Assembly (NCBI GenBank): GCA_902572065.1
Contig: CACGEL010000008.1
Coordinates: forward strand, 1 to 27,930
Source: an uncultured Prochlorococcus sp.
GTDB lineage: Bacteria > Cyanobacteriota > Cyanobacteriia > PCC-6307 > Cyanobiaceae
Length of the DNA stretch: 27,930 nucleotides
Reading direction: 5' to 3'
Shown: positions 19,271-27,930 of the stretch, piece by piece
Layout: every line of letters begins with the position of its first letter
Position numbering within the stretch: the first letter of the stretch is position 1
Notes under the pieces: model-generated
What the model was told of the DNA's origin: nothing
Databases searched by the model: none
What the model saw: the letters and a program-made list of their open reading frames with translations, nothing else
Position numbers and translations under genes: made by a program

Positions 19271-19567
19271 TTATACAAAAAAGTTTTATTTTTAATAGAC
19301 AATTAACAACTAAATACAATTTAAATTTTCGAAACATAATACTAGAATTTTTATTTTAATAAAAACTAAATACTAAATCTTTATATAAAGATAATCCAAT
19401 AAGAAGTTTTAGTAACTATTAATAATGAATTAAAATTTTAATCACAAAAGATATTGTATAAGAGAGTAAAAATTATTTAAATATGTTCAATGCCAATTAC
19501 ATCTTTAACGTATAGAGCAATTATGAGATTTTAGTTATAAAGTTGAAATTGAAGATGTTTAAAAATT
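19271..19567 (+). other. AT-rich intergenic region between tlyA and purB
   Basis: 297 bases, among the largest gaps of the window, between divergent tlyA and purB. It is very AT-rich and must hold both promoters. I see a 16-base perfect palindrome (ATCTTTATATAAAGAT, 19377-19392), several TATAAT-like matches such as TGTATAAG near 19456, and no ORF above 20 codons. No NtcA consensus, tRNA or recognisable RNA is visible. A small RNA cannot be excluded. Confidence 0.4.
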
Positions 19568-20863
19568 GTGATTGAACGTTACACATTGCCCGAAATGGGA
19601 AGAATCTGGACTGAAAATGCAAAATTCCAGAGTTGGCTTAAAGTGGAACTTGCAGCATGTGAGGCAAATTGTTCTCTAAGGAAAATACCTGAAGAAGCCT
19701 TGAAAGAAATTCGCTTAAATGCAAAATTTGAAGAATCAAGAATTAAAGAAATTGAAAAAGAAGTAAAACATGATGTAATAGCATTTCTTACAAATATCAA
19801 CGAATATGTTGGTGACTCTGGAAGATACATTCATGTTGGAATGACTAGTAGTGATGTATTAGATACTGGACTATCATTGCAGCTAAAAGATTCCTGCGAA
19901 TTGTTATTAGAAGAAATTCAAAACCTAGAAAATGAAGTCAGGTTGTTAGCAAGAAAGCATAAAAATACATTAATGATTGGGAGATCGCATGCAATTCACG
20001 GAGAGCCTATTTCATTTGGATTTAAATTAGCAGGATGGTTAGCTGAAATATTAAGAGATAAAAAAAGATTATTAACCCTTAAAGCATCTATTTCCATAGG
20101 ACAAATAAGTGGGGCCATGGGAACTTACGCTAATACAAACCCCGAGATAGAAAAAATAACTTGCGATTTACTAGGTTTGAAGCCAGATACAGCAAGTACT
20201 CAAGTCATATCAAGAGATAGACATGCAGAATACGTTCAAACAATCGCACTAGTTGGCGCTTCACTTGATAGATTTGCGACTGAAATAAGGAACCTTCAGA
20301 GAACGGATGTTTTAGAAGTTGAAGAGGGATTTACGAAAGGTCAAAAAGGTAGTTCAGCTATGCCACATAAAAGAAACCCTATTCGTAGTGAAAGAGTCAG
20401 TGGTTTATCTAGAATTTTGAGGAGTTATGTTGTAACAGCTCTTGAAAATGTACCACTTTGGCATGAAAGAGACATTAGCCATAGTTCTAATGAGAGAATC
20501 ATGTTGCCAGATGTTTCTATATGCCTACATTTTATGCTGAGAGAAATGAAGGAAATAATAAGTAATTTAAAAGTTTATCCAGAAAATATGCTTAAAAATT
20601 TAAATATATATGGGGGTGTAATCTTTAGTCAAAAAGTTTTACTTTTACTTGTAGAAAAGGGTTTATCTAGAGAAAAGGCCTATAGTTTAGTACAGAAAAA
20701 TGCCCACCAAGCTTGGAATAATGAGAATGGTAATTTCAAGCAAAATATTGAAGAAGATGAAGAGATAATGGGATTAGTTACTCAAAAAGATTTAAAAGAA
20801 TGCTTTGACCCCTCCATTCACCTCAACAATTTAAATGTAATATGGGAAAGGTTAAGTATTTAA
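19568..20863 (+). CDS. purB: adenylosuccinate lyase
   Basis: 431 aa. PurB cleaves SAICAR and adenylosuccinate, releasing fumarate in both steps of purine synthesis. Superfamily motifs are complete: KHDVIAFL with His68, MTSSDVLDT at 92-100, GRSHAIHGEP with His141, and the signature GSSAMPHKRNP at 261-271 carrying the catalytic Ser loop. MPHKRNP is typical of PurB rather than fumarase (MPGKVNP). The start is GTG at 19568, which gives the standard N-terminus MIERYTLPEMGRIWT. fumC follows on the same strand after 50 bases. Confidence 0.97.
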   Translation: MIERYTLPEMGRIWTENAKFQSWLKVELAACEANCSLRKIPEEALKEIRLNAKFEESRIKEIEKEVKHDVIAFLTNINEYVGDSGRYIHVGMTSSDVLDTGLSLQLKDSCELLLEEIQNLENEVRLLARKHKNTLMIGRSHAIHGEPISFGFKLAGWLAEILRDKKRLLTLKASISIGQISGAMGTYANTNPEIEKITCDLLGLKPDTASTQVISRDRHAEYVQTIALVGASLDRFATEIRNLQRTDVLEVEEGFTKGQKGSSAMPHKRNPIRSERVSGLSRILRSYVVTALENVPLWHERDISHSSNERIMLPDVSICLHFMLREMKEIISNLKVYPENMLKNLNIYGGVIFSQKVLLLLVEKGLSREKAYSLVQKNAHQAWNNENGNFKQNIEEDEEIMGLVTQKDLKECFDPSIHLNNLNVIWERLSI

Positions 20864-20913
20864 GTCTCTAAAACCACATTTGAAGTTTAACCACAATTTT
20901 TTCAAAACAATTA

Positions 20914-22299
20914 ATGGCCAAAAAATTTAGATTTGAAAAAGATAGTATGGGAAATATTGAAGTTCCTTCAGACGCTTTGTGGGGAGCTCAAACGCAGCGA
21001 TCAATCATCAATTTTTCTATTGGTGAGGAATTAATCCCAATTGAATTGATTTATTCAATTACGGTTATTAAAAAAGCAGCTGCTATTGCTAATTTCAAAT
21101 TAGGTTTAATAGATAAAGTGAAGAAAGATCTCATTATTGAAGCCTGCTTAGAAATACTCAAGGGGAAACATGATTCACAGTTTCCTCTAAAAATATGGCA
21201 AACAGGTAGTGGAACGCAAACAAATATGAATGTGAATGAAGTTATATCTAATATTGCTGCATTAAAAACAAATGCAGCACTTGGAAGTCATCATCCTATT
21301 CATCCAAACGACGATGTCAATAAATCTCAGTCTACAAATGATACTTTTCCAGCGGCTATTCAGATATCTGTTGTTACTGCAATAATTAAAAAATTACTTC
21401 CATCAATAAGGGAACTTACTATGGTTCTTGATAGAAAGAGTAATGAATGGAAAGATATTATCAAAATAGGTAGAACTCATTTTCAAGATGCAGTTCCAAT
21501 ATCCCTTGGGCAAGAAGTTTCCGCTTGGTCAAAACAGCTTAAAGACGCCGAAGATGCTCTCCTAATGAGTCTTGATGAATTATGTTTTTTACCACTAGGT
21601 GGTACTGCAGTCGGAACAGGTATTAACTGCCCCAAAGATTTTCCTGAAGAATCTATAAAATCAATTTCAGAGGATACTAATCTACTTTTTTATAAATCAA
21701 AGAATTGTTTCTCTTTAATGGCATCTCATGATCGATTAGCACACGTAATGAGTCAAATAAAAATATTAGCAGGAGCATTATTTAAGATATCTAATGATAT
21801 TAAGATATTATCGTCAGGACCTAGATCAGGTATTTATGAATTAATCATACCCCAGAATGAACCCGGGAGCTCGATTATGCCAGGCAAAGTAAATCCTACT
21901 CAATGTGAGGCATTATCAATGGTATGCGCTCAAGTAATGGGGTTTGAATATGCAGTATCAATAGCAAATGCGAGCGGTACTTTACAAATGAATGAATATA
22001 AGCCACTCATTGGGTTTAATATTCTAACCAGTATAAGATTACTGAATAATGCAATAAGTAATTTCAGACTCAAATTAGTTGAAGGAATACAACCCAATCC
22101 AAAGACTATAAAAATAAATCTTAAAAAGTCACTAATGCTTGTCACAGCTTTGGTACCAAAAATAGGTTATGAAAAAGCGGCAGAAATTGCAAATCTTGCC
22201 TTTAATGAATCAATGAACTTAAAAGAGGCCACAATGAAATTAGGTTACCTAAGTGCTCTTGATTTTGATGATGCTATTAATACTAATGAAATGATCTAA
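20914..22299 (+). CDS. fumC: class II fumarate hydratase
   Basis: 461 aa, the standard length. Converts fumarate to malate without an iron-sulphur cluster. Motifs: TGSGTQTNMNVNEV (97-110), HPNDDVNKSQSTND (130-143), GRTHFQDAVP (186-195) with the catalytic His, and PGSSIMPGKVNP (317-328) with the Ser loop. The TNMNVNEV and QSTND blocks separate FumC from aspartase and argininosuccinate lyase relatives. It starts at ATG, lies 50 bases after purB, and ends 11 bases from the convergent helicase stop. Confidence 0.96.
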   Translation: MAKKFRFEKDSMGNIEVPSDALWGAQTQRSIINFSIGEELIPIELIYSITVIKKAAAIANFKLGLIDKVKKDLIIEACLEILKGKHDSQFPLKIWQTGSGTQTNMNVNEVISNIAALKTNAALGSHHPIHPNDDVNKSQSTNDTFPAAIQISVVTAIIKKLLPSIRELTMVLDRKSNEWKDIIKIGRTHFQDAVPISLGQEVSAWSKQLKDAEDALLMSLDELCFLPLGGTAVGTGINCPKDFPEESIKSISEDTNLLFYKSKNCFSLMASHDRLAHVMSQIKILAGALFKISNDIKILSSGPRSGIYELIIPQNEPGSSIMPGKVNPTQCEALSMVCAQVMGFEYAVSIANASGTLQMNEYKPLIGFNILTSIRLLNNAISNFRLKLVEGIQPNPKTIKINLKKSLMLVTALVPKIGYEKAAEIANLAFNESMNLKEATMKLGYLSALDFDDAINTNEMI

Positions 22300-22310
22300 G
22301 CAAAATATCA

Positions 22311-25037
22311 TTAGGAATTGTTATCAATTCTTTTAGTTGCAGGATTTATATTATCAGACACTATTAACAAATCATTCGATTCGGACACTGGAAATCTATT
22401 AATAGATTTTAATGCTAACTTTGCTGCATGTTTTAATTTATTACTGACTCCTATGCAGTATTGAATTTGTGATAAAACATCTATAGATCTTCTTAAGATC
22501 CTTACAACATCTCCCTCATCTAAAGAGGTATTAAAAATTAGTTCTTTCCATTTTTTGCCCCTTGCCCATTCTGAAATTATTCCAGTCAACTCTATTTCTA
22601 AACAAATTGGGGTATCAACATAAAAATTATTTTGTTTTGAGGCAACTAATTTTCTTAGGCCTTCTAACTCATTAAAAACATCTATCACTTTTAAAGAAGG
22701 CTTAAAATTACACCAAATATTTGGTCTTCTTACATCAACACTAACTGCTTGAATAATTGCTGCTAAATCGGGTGGATCTAAATCATCCAAATAACCACTA
22801 AGTAAAACAAGTCCGACCCATAACTCATTTTCACTACGTATTGCGCCAACTGATTTTCCTACTTCAGTTAGTTCTAAATCATTTAAACAGCCAAAATGAT
22901 TCAAAATTTTTATTAAATCAGTAAATTTTTTCCAGTTGTGATTTTTTTTATCTTCAAGAAGACTATTTCTCATAATTATTTCTTTTTCAATCTCGATAAT
23001 CCTTTTTCTATATTTTTTTAATTTTTTAGAGTCACCAAATCTATGCACAGGTTGATTAATTATTGTTTGATCCAAATGATTAATGAGTTGCTTTTGTGCC
23101 AAGACTTCATTTGTTAAATCATATTGAGGAGTTCTTAAATCATATTTTTCAGAAATTTCAAAAATTTTATCTGCAAAAGTTTGCGATTTATGATCACCTC
23201 TAACCACTTCTCCTAAAAAATTCATTTTGGGTTCTTCAAGTTGTAAAATTTCAATATCGTCTAAATCAGGAAAAATATTTACTACGTAAGAAGGTTTTAT
23301 AAGGATAAATAAATTATCAATTGTCAAACAAAGCAAACTTTTAATTTTTTTTGATTCATATATTTTTTTACAGATCAATACTGGAACAACCTTCCTATTT
23401 ATTTGAGGTGCTTTGATGGAAATTAAACTTCCATCTTTAATAAAGTTAAGTGCATTAGTTATTTCTTCTGATAATTTTTCTGCTGCTTGTTTTTCTAATA
23501 TCCTTAATAATCTTCTTTCTTCTTTTAAACGACTTTTCAATTTTTCATATGCATCAAAATCTTGCCATGAAATATTAGCAGTTATTTTTTTTAGTTCTAT
23601 TAAATCCCTATCTAAATTATCAAGAATAATCTTCTCTTCTGAAGATTCTTCTGAATATAAAAAACTACCAAAACTTCTTTTGATTAATTCCCTAGATTTA
23701 TCTAAACTATAATTTTGCAAAAGGTTAAGAACCATTCCATAACTTGGTGTAAACTGACTAACTAGTGGATTTGGTTTACTAATAGCCAAAGTACTAGCTT
23801 CTTTTGCTCCCTCAAATCTAGTTTGTAATGTTACAACATATCCCTGCAAATCCTTTCCTCTTCTCCCAGCTCTTCCTGACATCTGCAAGAATTCACTACT
23901 AAATAATAATCTATGTCCTTCTTCAGTTCTTTTTGATAATGTTGAAATCACTGTTGTTCTTGCTGGCATATTAATACCCGCCGCTAAAGTTTCAGTTGCA
24001 AAAACAACTTTTATCAAACCTTTCTGAAATAGTTCCTCTACTAACTCTTTCCATGCTGGTAGCAAACCCGCATGATGTGATGCGATACCTCGTTTAAGAG
24101 CTTCACAATGAAATTTATCTTTTATGCCATCAGCATTGTTTTCTAGATAAATATTTAATCTTTGAGATATCAAATTTGCTTCCGAATAACTTACTAAAGA
24201 TAAATCTTTTATATTTTCAACGGCCTTATCACAACCTCTTCTACTAAAAATAAAATAAATAGCTGGCAACATATTTCTCTCGGCAAGTTTAGAGATGACA
24301 AAGCCAATTGGAGGAGACTTTGGTTGAATTATTCTGCCTACTTTAACTTTCTTTTTTTGGCCCTTTGGTGCTCTCCAAATCTTACAGTTTGGATGAATAC
24401 CATTACCCTTATTATTTAAAAGTGGATGAAGTCCCTTTGCGCTACAAAAAATAAAATCTAATGGAACTGCTCTTTTGTCACTTTTTACAAGTACTGTAGG
24501 ACCATGAACTTTTTCTATCCAATTTTGAAGTTGATCTGCATTAGATATAGTTGCTGATAAAGCAATTATCTGAGTTCTACTGGGACAATGAATTATTGTT
24601 TCTTCCCAAACTGTTCCTCTTTGCGGATCGTTCATATAATGACATTCATCAAGAATTACAGATTCTAGATTTACTAATGGGTCATCAAATTCTTCAAATT
24701 CTCCATATAGCATATTCCTAAATATCTCAGTAGTCATAACTAAGATTGGAGCATCTCTGTTTATACTAAGATCGCCTGTTAAAAGGCCTACTTTATTCTC
24801 TCCAAACTGATTAACAAAATCCCTAAACTTTTGATTTGATAAAGCTTTTAAAGGGGTTGTATAAAAGACTCTATTATCATGAGATAAACCTTTATAAATA
24901 GCAAATTCACCAATTAATGTTTTACCTGAGCCAGTTGGAGCAGTTAAGACAACAGAATTTCCACTATTAATAGCTTTTATTGCTTCTATTTGAAAAGGAT
25001 CTAGCGGGAATGGGAAATATTCCTCTAAATTAAGCAA
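22311..25037 (-). CDS. Ski2/Mtr4-like DExH RNA helicase
   Basis: 908 aa. Superfamily 2 motifs in order: Walker A APTGSGKT (33-40), DECH (130-133), SAT (161-163), FATETLAAGINMPAR (346-360) and QMSGRAGRRG (385-394). The linker after motif VI and a C-terminal region from about residue 730 fit the DSHCT domain of Ski2/Mtr4 helicases. The plant chloroplast relative ISE2 is a DEVH RNA helicase involved in organelle RNA processing, so a role in RNA turnover or processing is likely (inference). The start is a TTG at 25037: no ATG or GTG exists between it and the stop at complement 25071-25073, and the motif-bearing N-terminus begins at once (FPFPLDPFQIEAI). Confidence 0.88.
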   Translation of the reverse strand: MLNLEEYFPFPLDPFQIEAIKAINSGNSVVLTAPTGSGKTLIGEFAIYKGLSHDNRVFYTTPLKALSNQKFRDFVNQFGENKVGLLTGDLSINRDAPILVMTTEIFRNMLYGEFEEFDDPLVNLESVILDECHYMNDPQRGTVWEETIIHCPSRTQIIALSATISNADQLQNWIEKVHGPTVLVKSDKRAVPLDFIFCSAKGLHPLLNNKGNGIHPNCKIWRAPKGQKKKVKVGRIIQPKSPPIGFVISKLAERNMLPAIYFIFSRRGCDKAVENIKDLSLVSYSEANLISQRLNIYLENNADGIKDKFHCEALKRGIASHHAGLLPAWKELVEELFQKGLIKVVFATETLAAGINMPARTTVISTLSKRTEEGHRLLFSSEFLQMSGRAGRRGKDLQGYVVTLQTRFEGAKEASTLAISKPNPLVSQFTPSYGMVLNLLQNYSLDKSRELIKRSFGSFLYSEESSEEKIILDNLDRDLIELKKITANISWQDFDAYEKLKSRLKEERRLLRILEKQAAEKLSEEITNALNFIKDGSLISIKAPQINRKVVPVLICKKIYESKKIKSLLCLTIDNLFILIKPSYVVNIFPDLDDIEILQLEEPKMNFLGEVVRGDHKSQTFADKIFEISEKYDLRTPQYDLTNEVLAQKQLINHLDQTIINQPVHRFGDSKKLKKYRKRIIEIEKEIIMRNSLLEDKKNHNWKKFTDLIKILNHFGCLNDLELTEVGKSVGAIRSENELWVGLVLLSGYLDDLDPPDLAAIIQAVSVDVRRPNIWCNFKPSLKVIDVFNELEGLRKLVASKQNNFYVDTPICLEIELTGIISEWARGKKWKELIFNTSLDEGDVVRILRRSIDVLSQIQYCIGVSNKLKHAAKLALKSINRFPVSESNDLLIVSDNINPATKRIDNNS

Positions 25038-25174
25038 TAATTGTGATTTAGGGGATGAGGAGTTAACTTCTTAAGATATGATCTATATAGATATTAATGA
25101 ACAATAAACGCCTTGCACACTTTAATAGTAAATCTAGATCATTTTATAAAAATAAATTAGTTGAATTTTTTAAA

Positions 25175-26320
25175 ATGAATAAAATAAAAATTCCAAAGAA
25201 TAGGTTACGTCAATTAAAAACATTCAGTTTAGGTCAAAAACCATATGAACTACAAAACTTAAATTCAGGCAAAATCAAACATAATCTAATTGATCTTTGC
25301 AGTAATGATTATTTTGGATTAAGTAGAGATAATGATGTAATAAAAGCCTCTTATGAAATAAGCTTATCTGAAGGGCTTGGTTCAGGTAGTTCGAGATTTA
25401 TTACTGGTTCAAGACCAATACATAAATTATTAGAAACACAACTTGCAGAATGGCTTAATAAGGAAAAAGTTCTTTTATTTCCTAGTGGTTTCCAAGCTAA
25501 TATTGCTGCCGTACAGGGTTTGGCAAACAGAAATAGCATTGTAATAGCAGATAAATTTATTCATAATTCTTTATTAGTTGGAGTAAAAGCTTCTGGATCA
25601 AAATTAGTAAGGTTTGCACATAATAATTTAAAAGACTTAGAAAACAAAATTCTTAAATTCAATTCAACTCAAAAGTCCATTCTCATAATTGTTGAATCGC
25701 TTTATAGTATGGAAGGTTCAATCGCACCTCTCAAAGAAATTACTGGGATTTGTAAAAAATATAATGTTGAATTATTAGTCGACGAGGCTCATGCTCTCGG
25801 AATTTTAGGTCCAGAAGGTAAAGGTCTAAGTTGTGACTTATCTAATAACAAAACTATAATAACTGGAACCTTTGGTAAATCTTTTGGAAGTGGAGGTGCA
25901 TTTATAGCTTGCAACGCAAAGATGGGAGAATACCTCATTCAAACAAGTGGTGCATTTAGATATACCACTGCTCTTTCCCCAGCCTTAGCTGCAGGTGCAC
26001 TTAAATCTCTACAAAAAATTAAAAGCAATAAAAAATGGGGTATTGATTTATTGAGCGACTCTAAAAAGTGGAAAAAAGAAATTCTTCAACATATTAATTA
26101 CCCAGTTAAGGGAGACTCTCAAATCTTATCCATAATTGTTGGGGAAGAAGAAAAAACAATACTTCTACAAAAACATCTTGAAAAAAATGGATTTTTAGCT
26201 ATTGCTATTAGACCCCCAACTATTCCTATAAACGAATCAAGAATAAGGCTAACAATTAGAAGAGATTTAAATCTAGATATACTTAAAAATTTTACTTCTG
26301 TTTTAAAAGCTTTCAAATGA
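25175..26320 (+). CDS. bioF: 8-amino-7-oxononanoate synthase
   Basis: 381 aa from the ATG at 25175, which matches the usual length of BioF. The frame also allows an ATG at 25097, adding 26 mostly basic residues that family members normally lack; that start would leave only 59 bases for two divergent promoters. BioF is a PLP enzyme condensing pimeloyl-ACP with alanine. Residues (long numbering) show VDEAHALGILG at 228-238 with the Asp and His that hold PLP, and GTFGKSFGSGG with the PLP Lys at 261. It is followed by bioK with an ATGA overlap, opening a biotin operon. Confidence 0.9.
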   Translation: MNKIKIPKNRLRQLKTFSLGQKPYELQNLNSGKIKHNLIDLCSNDYFGLSRDNDVIKASYEISLSEGLGSGSSRFITGSRPIHKLLETQLAEWLNKEKVLLFPSGFQANIAAVQGLANRNSIVIADKFIHNSLLVGVKASGSKLVRFAHNNLKDLENKILKFNSTQKSILIIVESLYSMEGSIAPLKEITGICKKYNVELLVDEAHALGILGPEGKGLSCDLSNNKTIITGTFGKSFGSGGAFIACNAKMGEYLIQTSGAFRYTTALSPALAAGALKSLQKIKSNKKWGIDLLSDSKKWKKEILQHINYPVKGDSQILSIIVGEEEKTILLQKHLEKNGFLAIAIRPPTIPINESRIRLTIRRDLNLDILKNFTSVLKAFK

Positions 26321-27033
26321 ACCAAGTAATTACTCAGCATGGATGGGGTTTAGATAAAAGTTTCTGGGATAGTTACAAGATTGGATTCCACAAAAACGAA
26401 TGGCATTGGCAAGATAATGAAAGAGGTTATTTTTCAAAAAATGTCATTCATTCAAAATGGATAAAAAACAATTTAAATAATGGGATCAAGATGGTTTTAT
26501 GTCACTCTCTAGGTTTCCATTTAATTCAAGAAAATCTTTTAGATGAAGCATCCCATGTTATCCTCATAAATTCATTTAATAATTTTCTTCCTTCAAGCCA
26601 AAAAAGAAATTTAATTTATAGATATCTTAAGAGAATGGAGAAAAAAATAATATCATTTGAAGCAGAGGATATGTTAAAAGAATTTATACATAAATCTTTT
26701 TCTCCTAATAATTTAAATATCAATTTCCAAAATATGTTTTATAAAAATTTAGAGAGTTTAAATAATAATCTTCTCTTAAATGACCTTAAAAAACTTTATA
26801 AAGATAAAAATTCTTTAAAGTCTTTTAAGAAAAATTGTAATGTCATTGTTATAAATTCTAAAAACGATTTAATTCTTGACCAAGATTCAAGTAATAACTT
26901 TATTGAATTACTAAATAAAAAATTAAATAAAAAGCCCACTTTAATTGAATTATCTAATCAAGGGCATTGTTTAACTAATTTAAATTTTTACCAAATCATC
27001 CAAAGAACTCTTGATAATAAATATGGAAAGTAA
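26317..27033 (+). CDS. bioK: BioK-type pimeloyl-ACP methyl ester esterase
   Basis: 238 aa, alpha/beta hydrolase. HGWGLDKSFW near the N-terminus is the oxyanion-hole region of BioH/BioG-like enzymes; the nucleophile is Ser64 in LCHSLGFH, with Asp184 (INSKNDLIL) and His217 (NQGHCLTN) completing a triad. The sequence is too diverged for BioH. Its place between bioF and bioC matches the BioK esterase described in marine Synechococcus/Prochlorococcus, which removes the methyl ester from pimeloyl-ACP to end the BioC-started pathway. It overlaps bioF by 4 and bioC by 11 bases. The call relies on context as much as on sequence. Confidence 0.78.
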   Translation: MNQVITQHGWGLDKSFWDSYKIGFHKNEWHWQDNERGYFSKNVIHSKWIKNNLNNGIKMVLCHSLGFHLIQENLLDEASHVILINSFNNFLPSSQKRNLIYRYLKRMEKKIISFEAEDMLKEFIHKSFSPNNLNINFQNMFYKNLESLNNNLLLNDLKKLYKDKNSLKSFKKNCNVIVINSKNDLILDQDSSNNFIELLNKKLNKKPTLIELSNQGHCLTNLNFYQIIQRTLDNKYGK

Positions 27034-27781
27034 GATTTGGAATAAAACAGTTAAAAATAACTTTAATAATGCTGCAGAAAATTATTTATTTTATTCAAAT
27101 ATTCAAAGATATTTTGCTAAAAAGATTGTTTCCTTTTTAAAAGGACTGAATATTCAAAAAGGGGAATCGATAGATCTTGGTTCAGGTACTGGCTTATTAG
27201 CTGATGAAATAGAAAAAGAATTTCCTACAAAGAAAATTACCCGAATTGATTTCAGCAAACAAATGCTAATCCAGAATAAAGAATCTAGTAAAAAAATTTT
27301 ATGGAATTTAAATAATGGTTTACCTCCATCAATTAGCAATTGTTCTTTAATCACATCTAACTTTTGTATACACTGGTTAAACAATCCCGATAAAATAATA
27401 AGAGCATGGTTTAGCAAGTTAAGATCTGGCGGTTATTTAATAATTTCATATCCCACAATAAATTCCTTCCCAGAATGGAAGCAAACTTGCAAAGAAACTA
27501 ATATTGAATATAGCGGCCTAAATTTCCCTCTTTCAAAAGATATAATCAAAAGTTTCAACTCTGATGAAATAGTCTGCTCTAATAATTACTTTTATGTAGA
27601 AAACTTTCCAGATATTTATAAACTTTTCAGAAGTATAGTGAATGTTGGAGCACAATCAACCAAGTGTAAACGTAAAAAAGTACATGAATTAAGAGAAATG
27701 CAAAAGTTTTGGCCTAAGAAAGAAACTAATTTAGTTAACCTTACATGGGAAATTGATATTCAAATATTAAAAAAATCATGA
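27023..27781 (+). CDS. bioC: malonyl-ACP O-methyltransferase
   Basis: 252 aa from the ATG at 27023. An earlier in-frame TTG at 27011 would add four residues but the ATG gives the expected N-terminus. A class I SAM methyltransferase: motif I DLGSGTG (51-57), the acidic end of strand 2 in RIDFSKQML, and NFCIHWLNNPDKI, typical of BioC (family form: NxxxQWxxxP). BioC methylates malonyl-ACP so that the fatty acid enzymes can build pimeloyl-ACP methyl ester. It overlaps bioK by 11 bases and bioD by 4. Confidence 0.88.
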   Translation: MESKIWNKTVKNNFNNAAENYLFYSNIQRYFAKKIVSFLKGLNIQKGESIDLGSGTGLLADEIEKEFPTKKITRIDFSKQMLIQNKESSKKILWNLNNGLPPSISNCSLITSNFCIHWLNNPDKIIRAWFSKLRSGGYLIISYPTINSFPEWKQTCKETNIEYSGLNFPLSKDIIKSFNSDEIVCSNNYFYVENFPDIYKLFRSIVNVGAQSTKCKRKKVHELREMQKFWPKKETNLVNLTWEIDIQILKKS

Positions 27782-27930
27782 GCGACAAAAAGAATCAATT
27801 CCAATTTGTCATATGTGGTACAGATACTGATATTGGAAAGACATTAATTAGTTCTTTTTTCGTAAGGGGGTTAAATTCTTTTTATTGGAAGCCTATTCAA
27901 AGTGGCATCGATTCAGAGACTGATAGTCAA
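27778..27930 (+). CDS. bioD: dethiobiotin synthetase, N-terminal part (runs off the window)
   Basis: 51 residues are visible, starting at the ATG that overlaps the bioC stop (ATGA). The P-loop GTDTDIGKT and the following YWKPIQSG are diagnostic of BioD, which uses ATP and CO2 to close the ureido ring of dethiobiotin. The remainder, including the C-terminal two thirds, lies outside the window. Sequence context (bioF-bioK-bioC-bioD) supports it completely. Confidence 0.95.
   Translation, partial: MSDKKNQFQFVICGTDTDIGKTLISSFFVRGLNSFYWKPIQSGIDSETDSQ

Noticed and set aside
19555..19575. Six-codon upstream ORF overlapping the purB GTG
   Set aside because: Too short, no ribosome binding site, and such frames are frequent by chance in AT-rich leaders.

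Overview
The window looks like a chromosomal core segment of a high-light-adapted Prochlorococcus (marine picocyanobacterium). Four things point there: strongly AT-rich DNA with very short intergenic gaps; a cyanobacterial-type ATP synthase cluster (atp1, a, c, b', b, delta, alpha, gamma) with no beta or epsilon genes; a cyanobacterial PII protein; and the biotin order bioF-bioK-bioC-bioD. The genus call rests on gene order and protein character that I recognise, not on a database search. I see no tRNA, rRNA, insertion sequence, phage gene or CRISPR array.

Layout. 1-412 (minus): the 5' end of a gene that runs off the window and a 52-codon unannotated-looking ORF. 468-1793 (minus): aminopeptidase P. 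1867-6369 (plus): a tightly packed unit of a DUF21/CBS membrane protein, a DUF697 GTPase, nadD and nadE (the end of NAD biosynthesis). 13745-6366 (minus): one long unidirectional run with eight ATP synthase genes followed by a plant-type ferredoxin, a 66-aa protein and a DUF3326 protein. 14010-17266 (plus): ftsW, ccdA and ccsB (cell division and cytochrome c maturation). 17673-17263 (minus): queF. 17785-18457 (plus): an exact NtcA-type operator, an uncharacterised 81-aa gene and glnB (PII). 19270-18458 (minus): a TlyA-type methyltransferase. 19568-22299 (plus): purB and fumC. 25037-22311 (minus): a Ski2/Mtr4-like helicase. 25175-end (plus): the biotin genes bioF, bioK, bioC and the start of bioD.

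How the parts relate. The atp run encodes Fo, the stalk and alpha/gamma of F1; beta and epsilon must be elsewhere. Between the a and c genes is a candidate internal promoter (TATAAT) and two perfect hairpins placed back to back, a plausible way to raise output of the many-copy c subunit. PurB releases fumarate and FumC, next to it, uses fumarate. BioC masks malonyl-ACP as a methyl ester, BioK removes the ester from pimeloyl-ACP, BioF condenses pimeloyl-ACP with alanine, and BioD closes the ureido ring later in the pathway. The best candidates for undescribed biology are the NtcA-box/81-aa gene/glnB unit together with a PII protein that has Phe at position 51, the atpB-atpE hairpin pair, and the fdx-ORF66-DUF3326 tail of the ATP synthase cluster.

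Four convergent gene pairs meet with -4, -4, 0 and 11 bases between stops, leaving no room for ordinary terminators.
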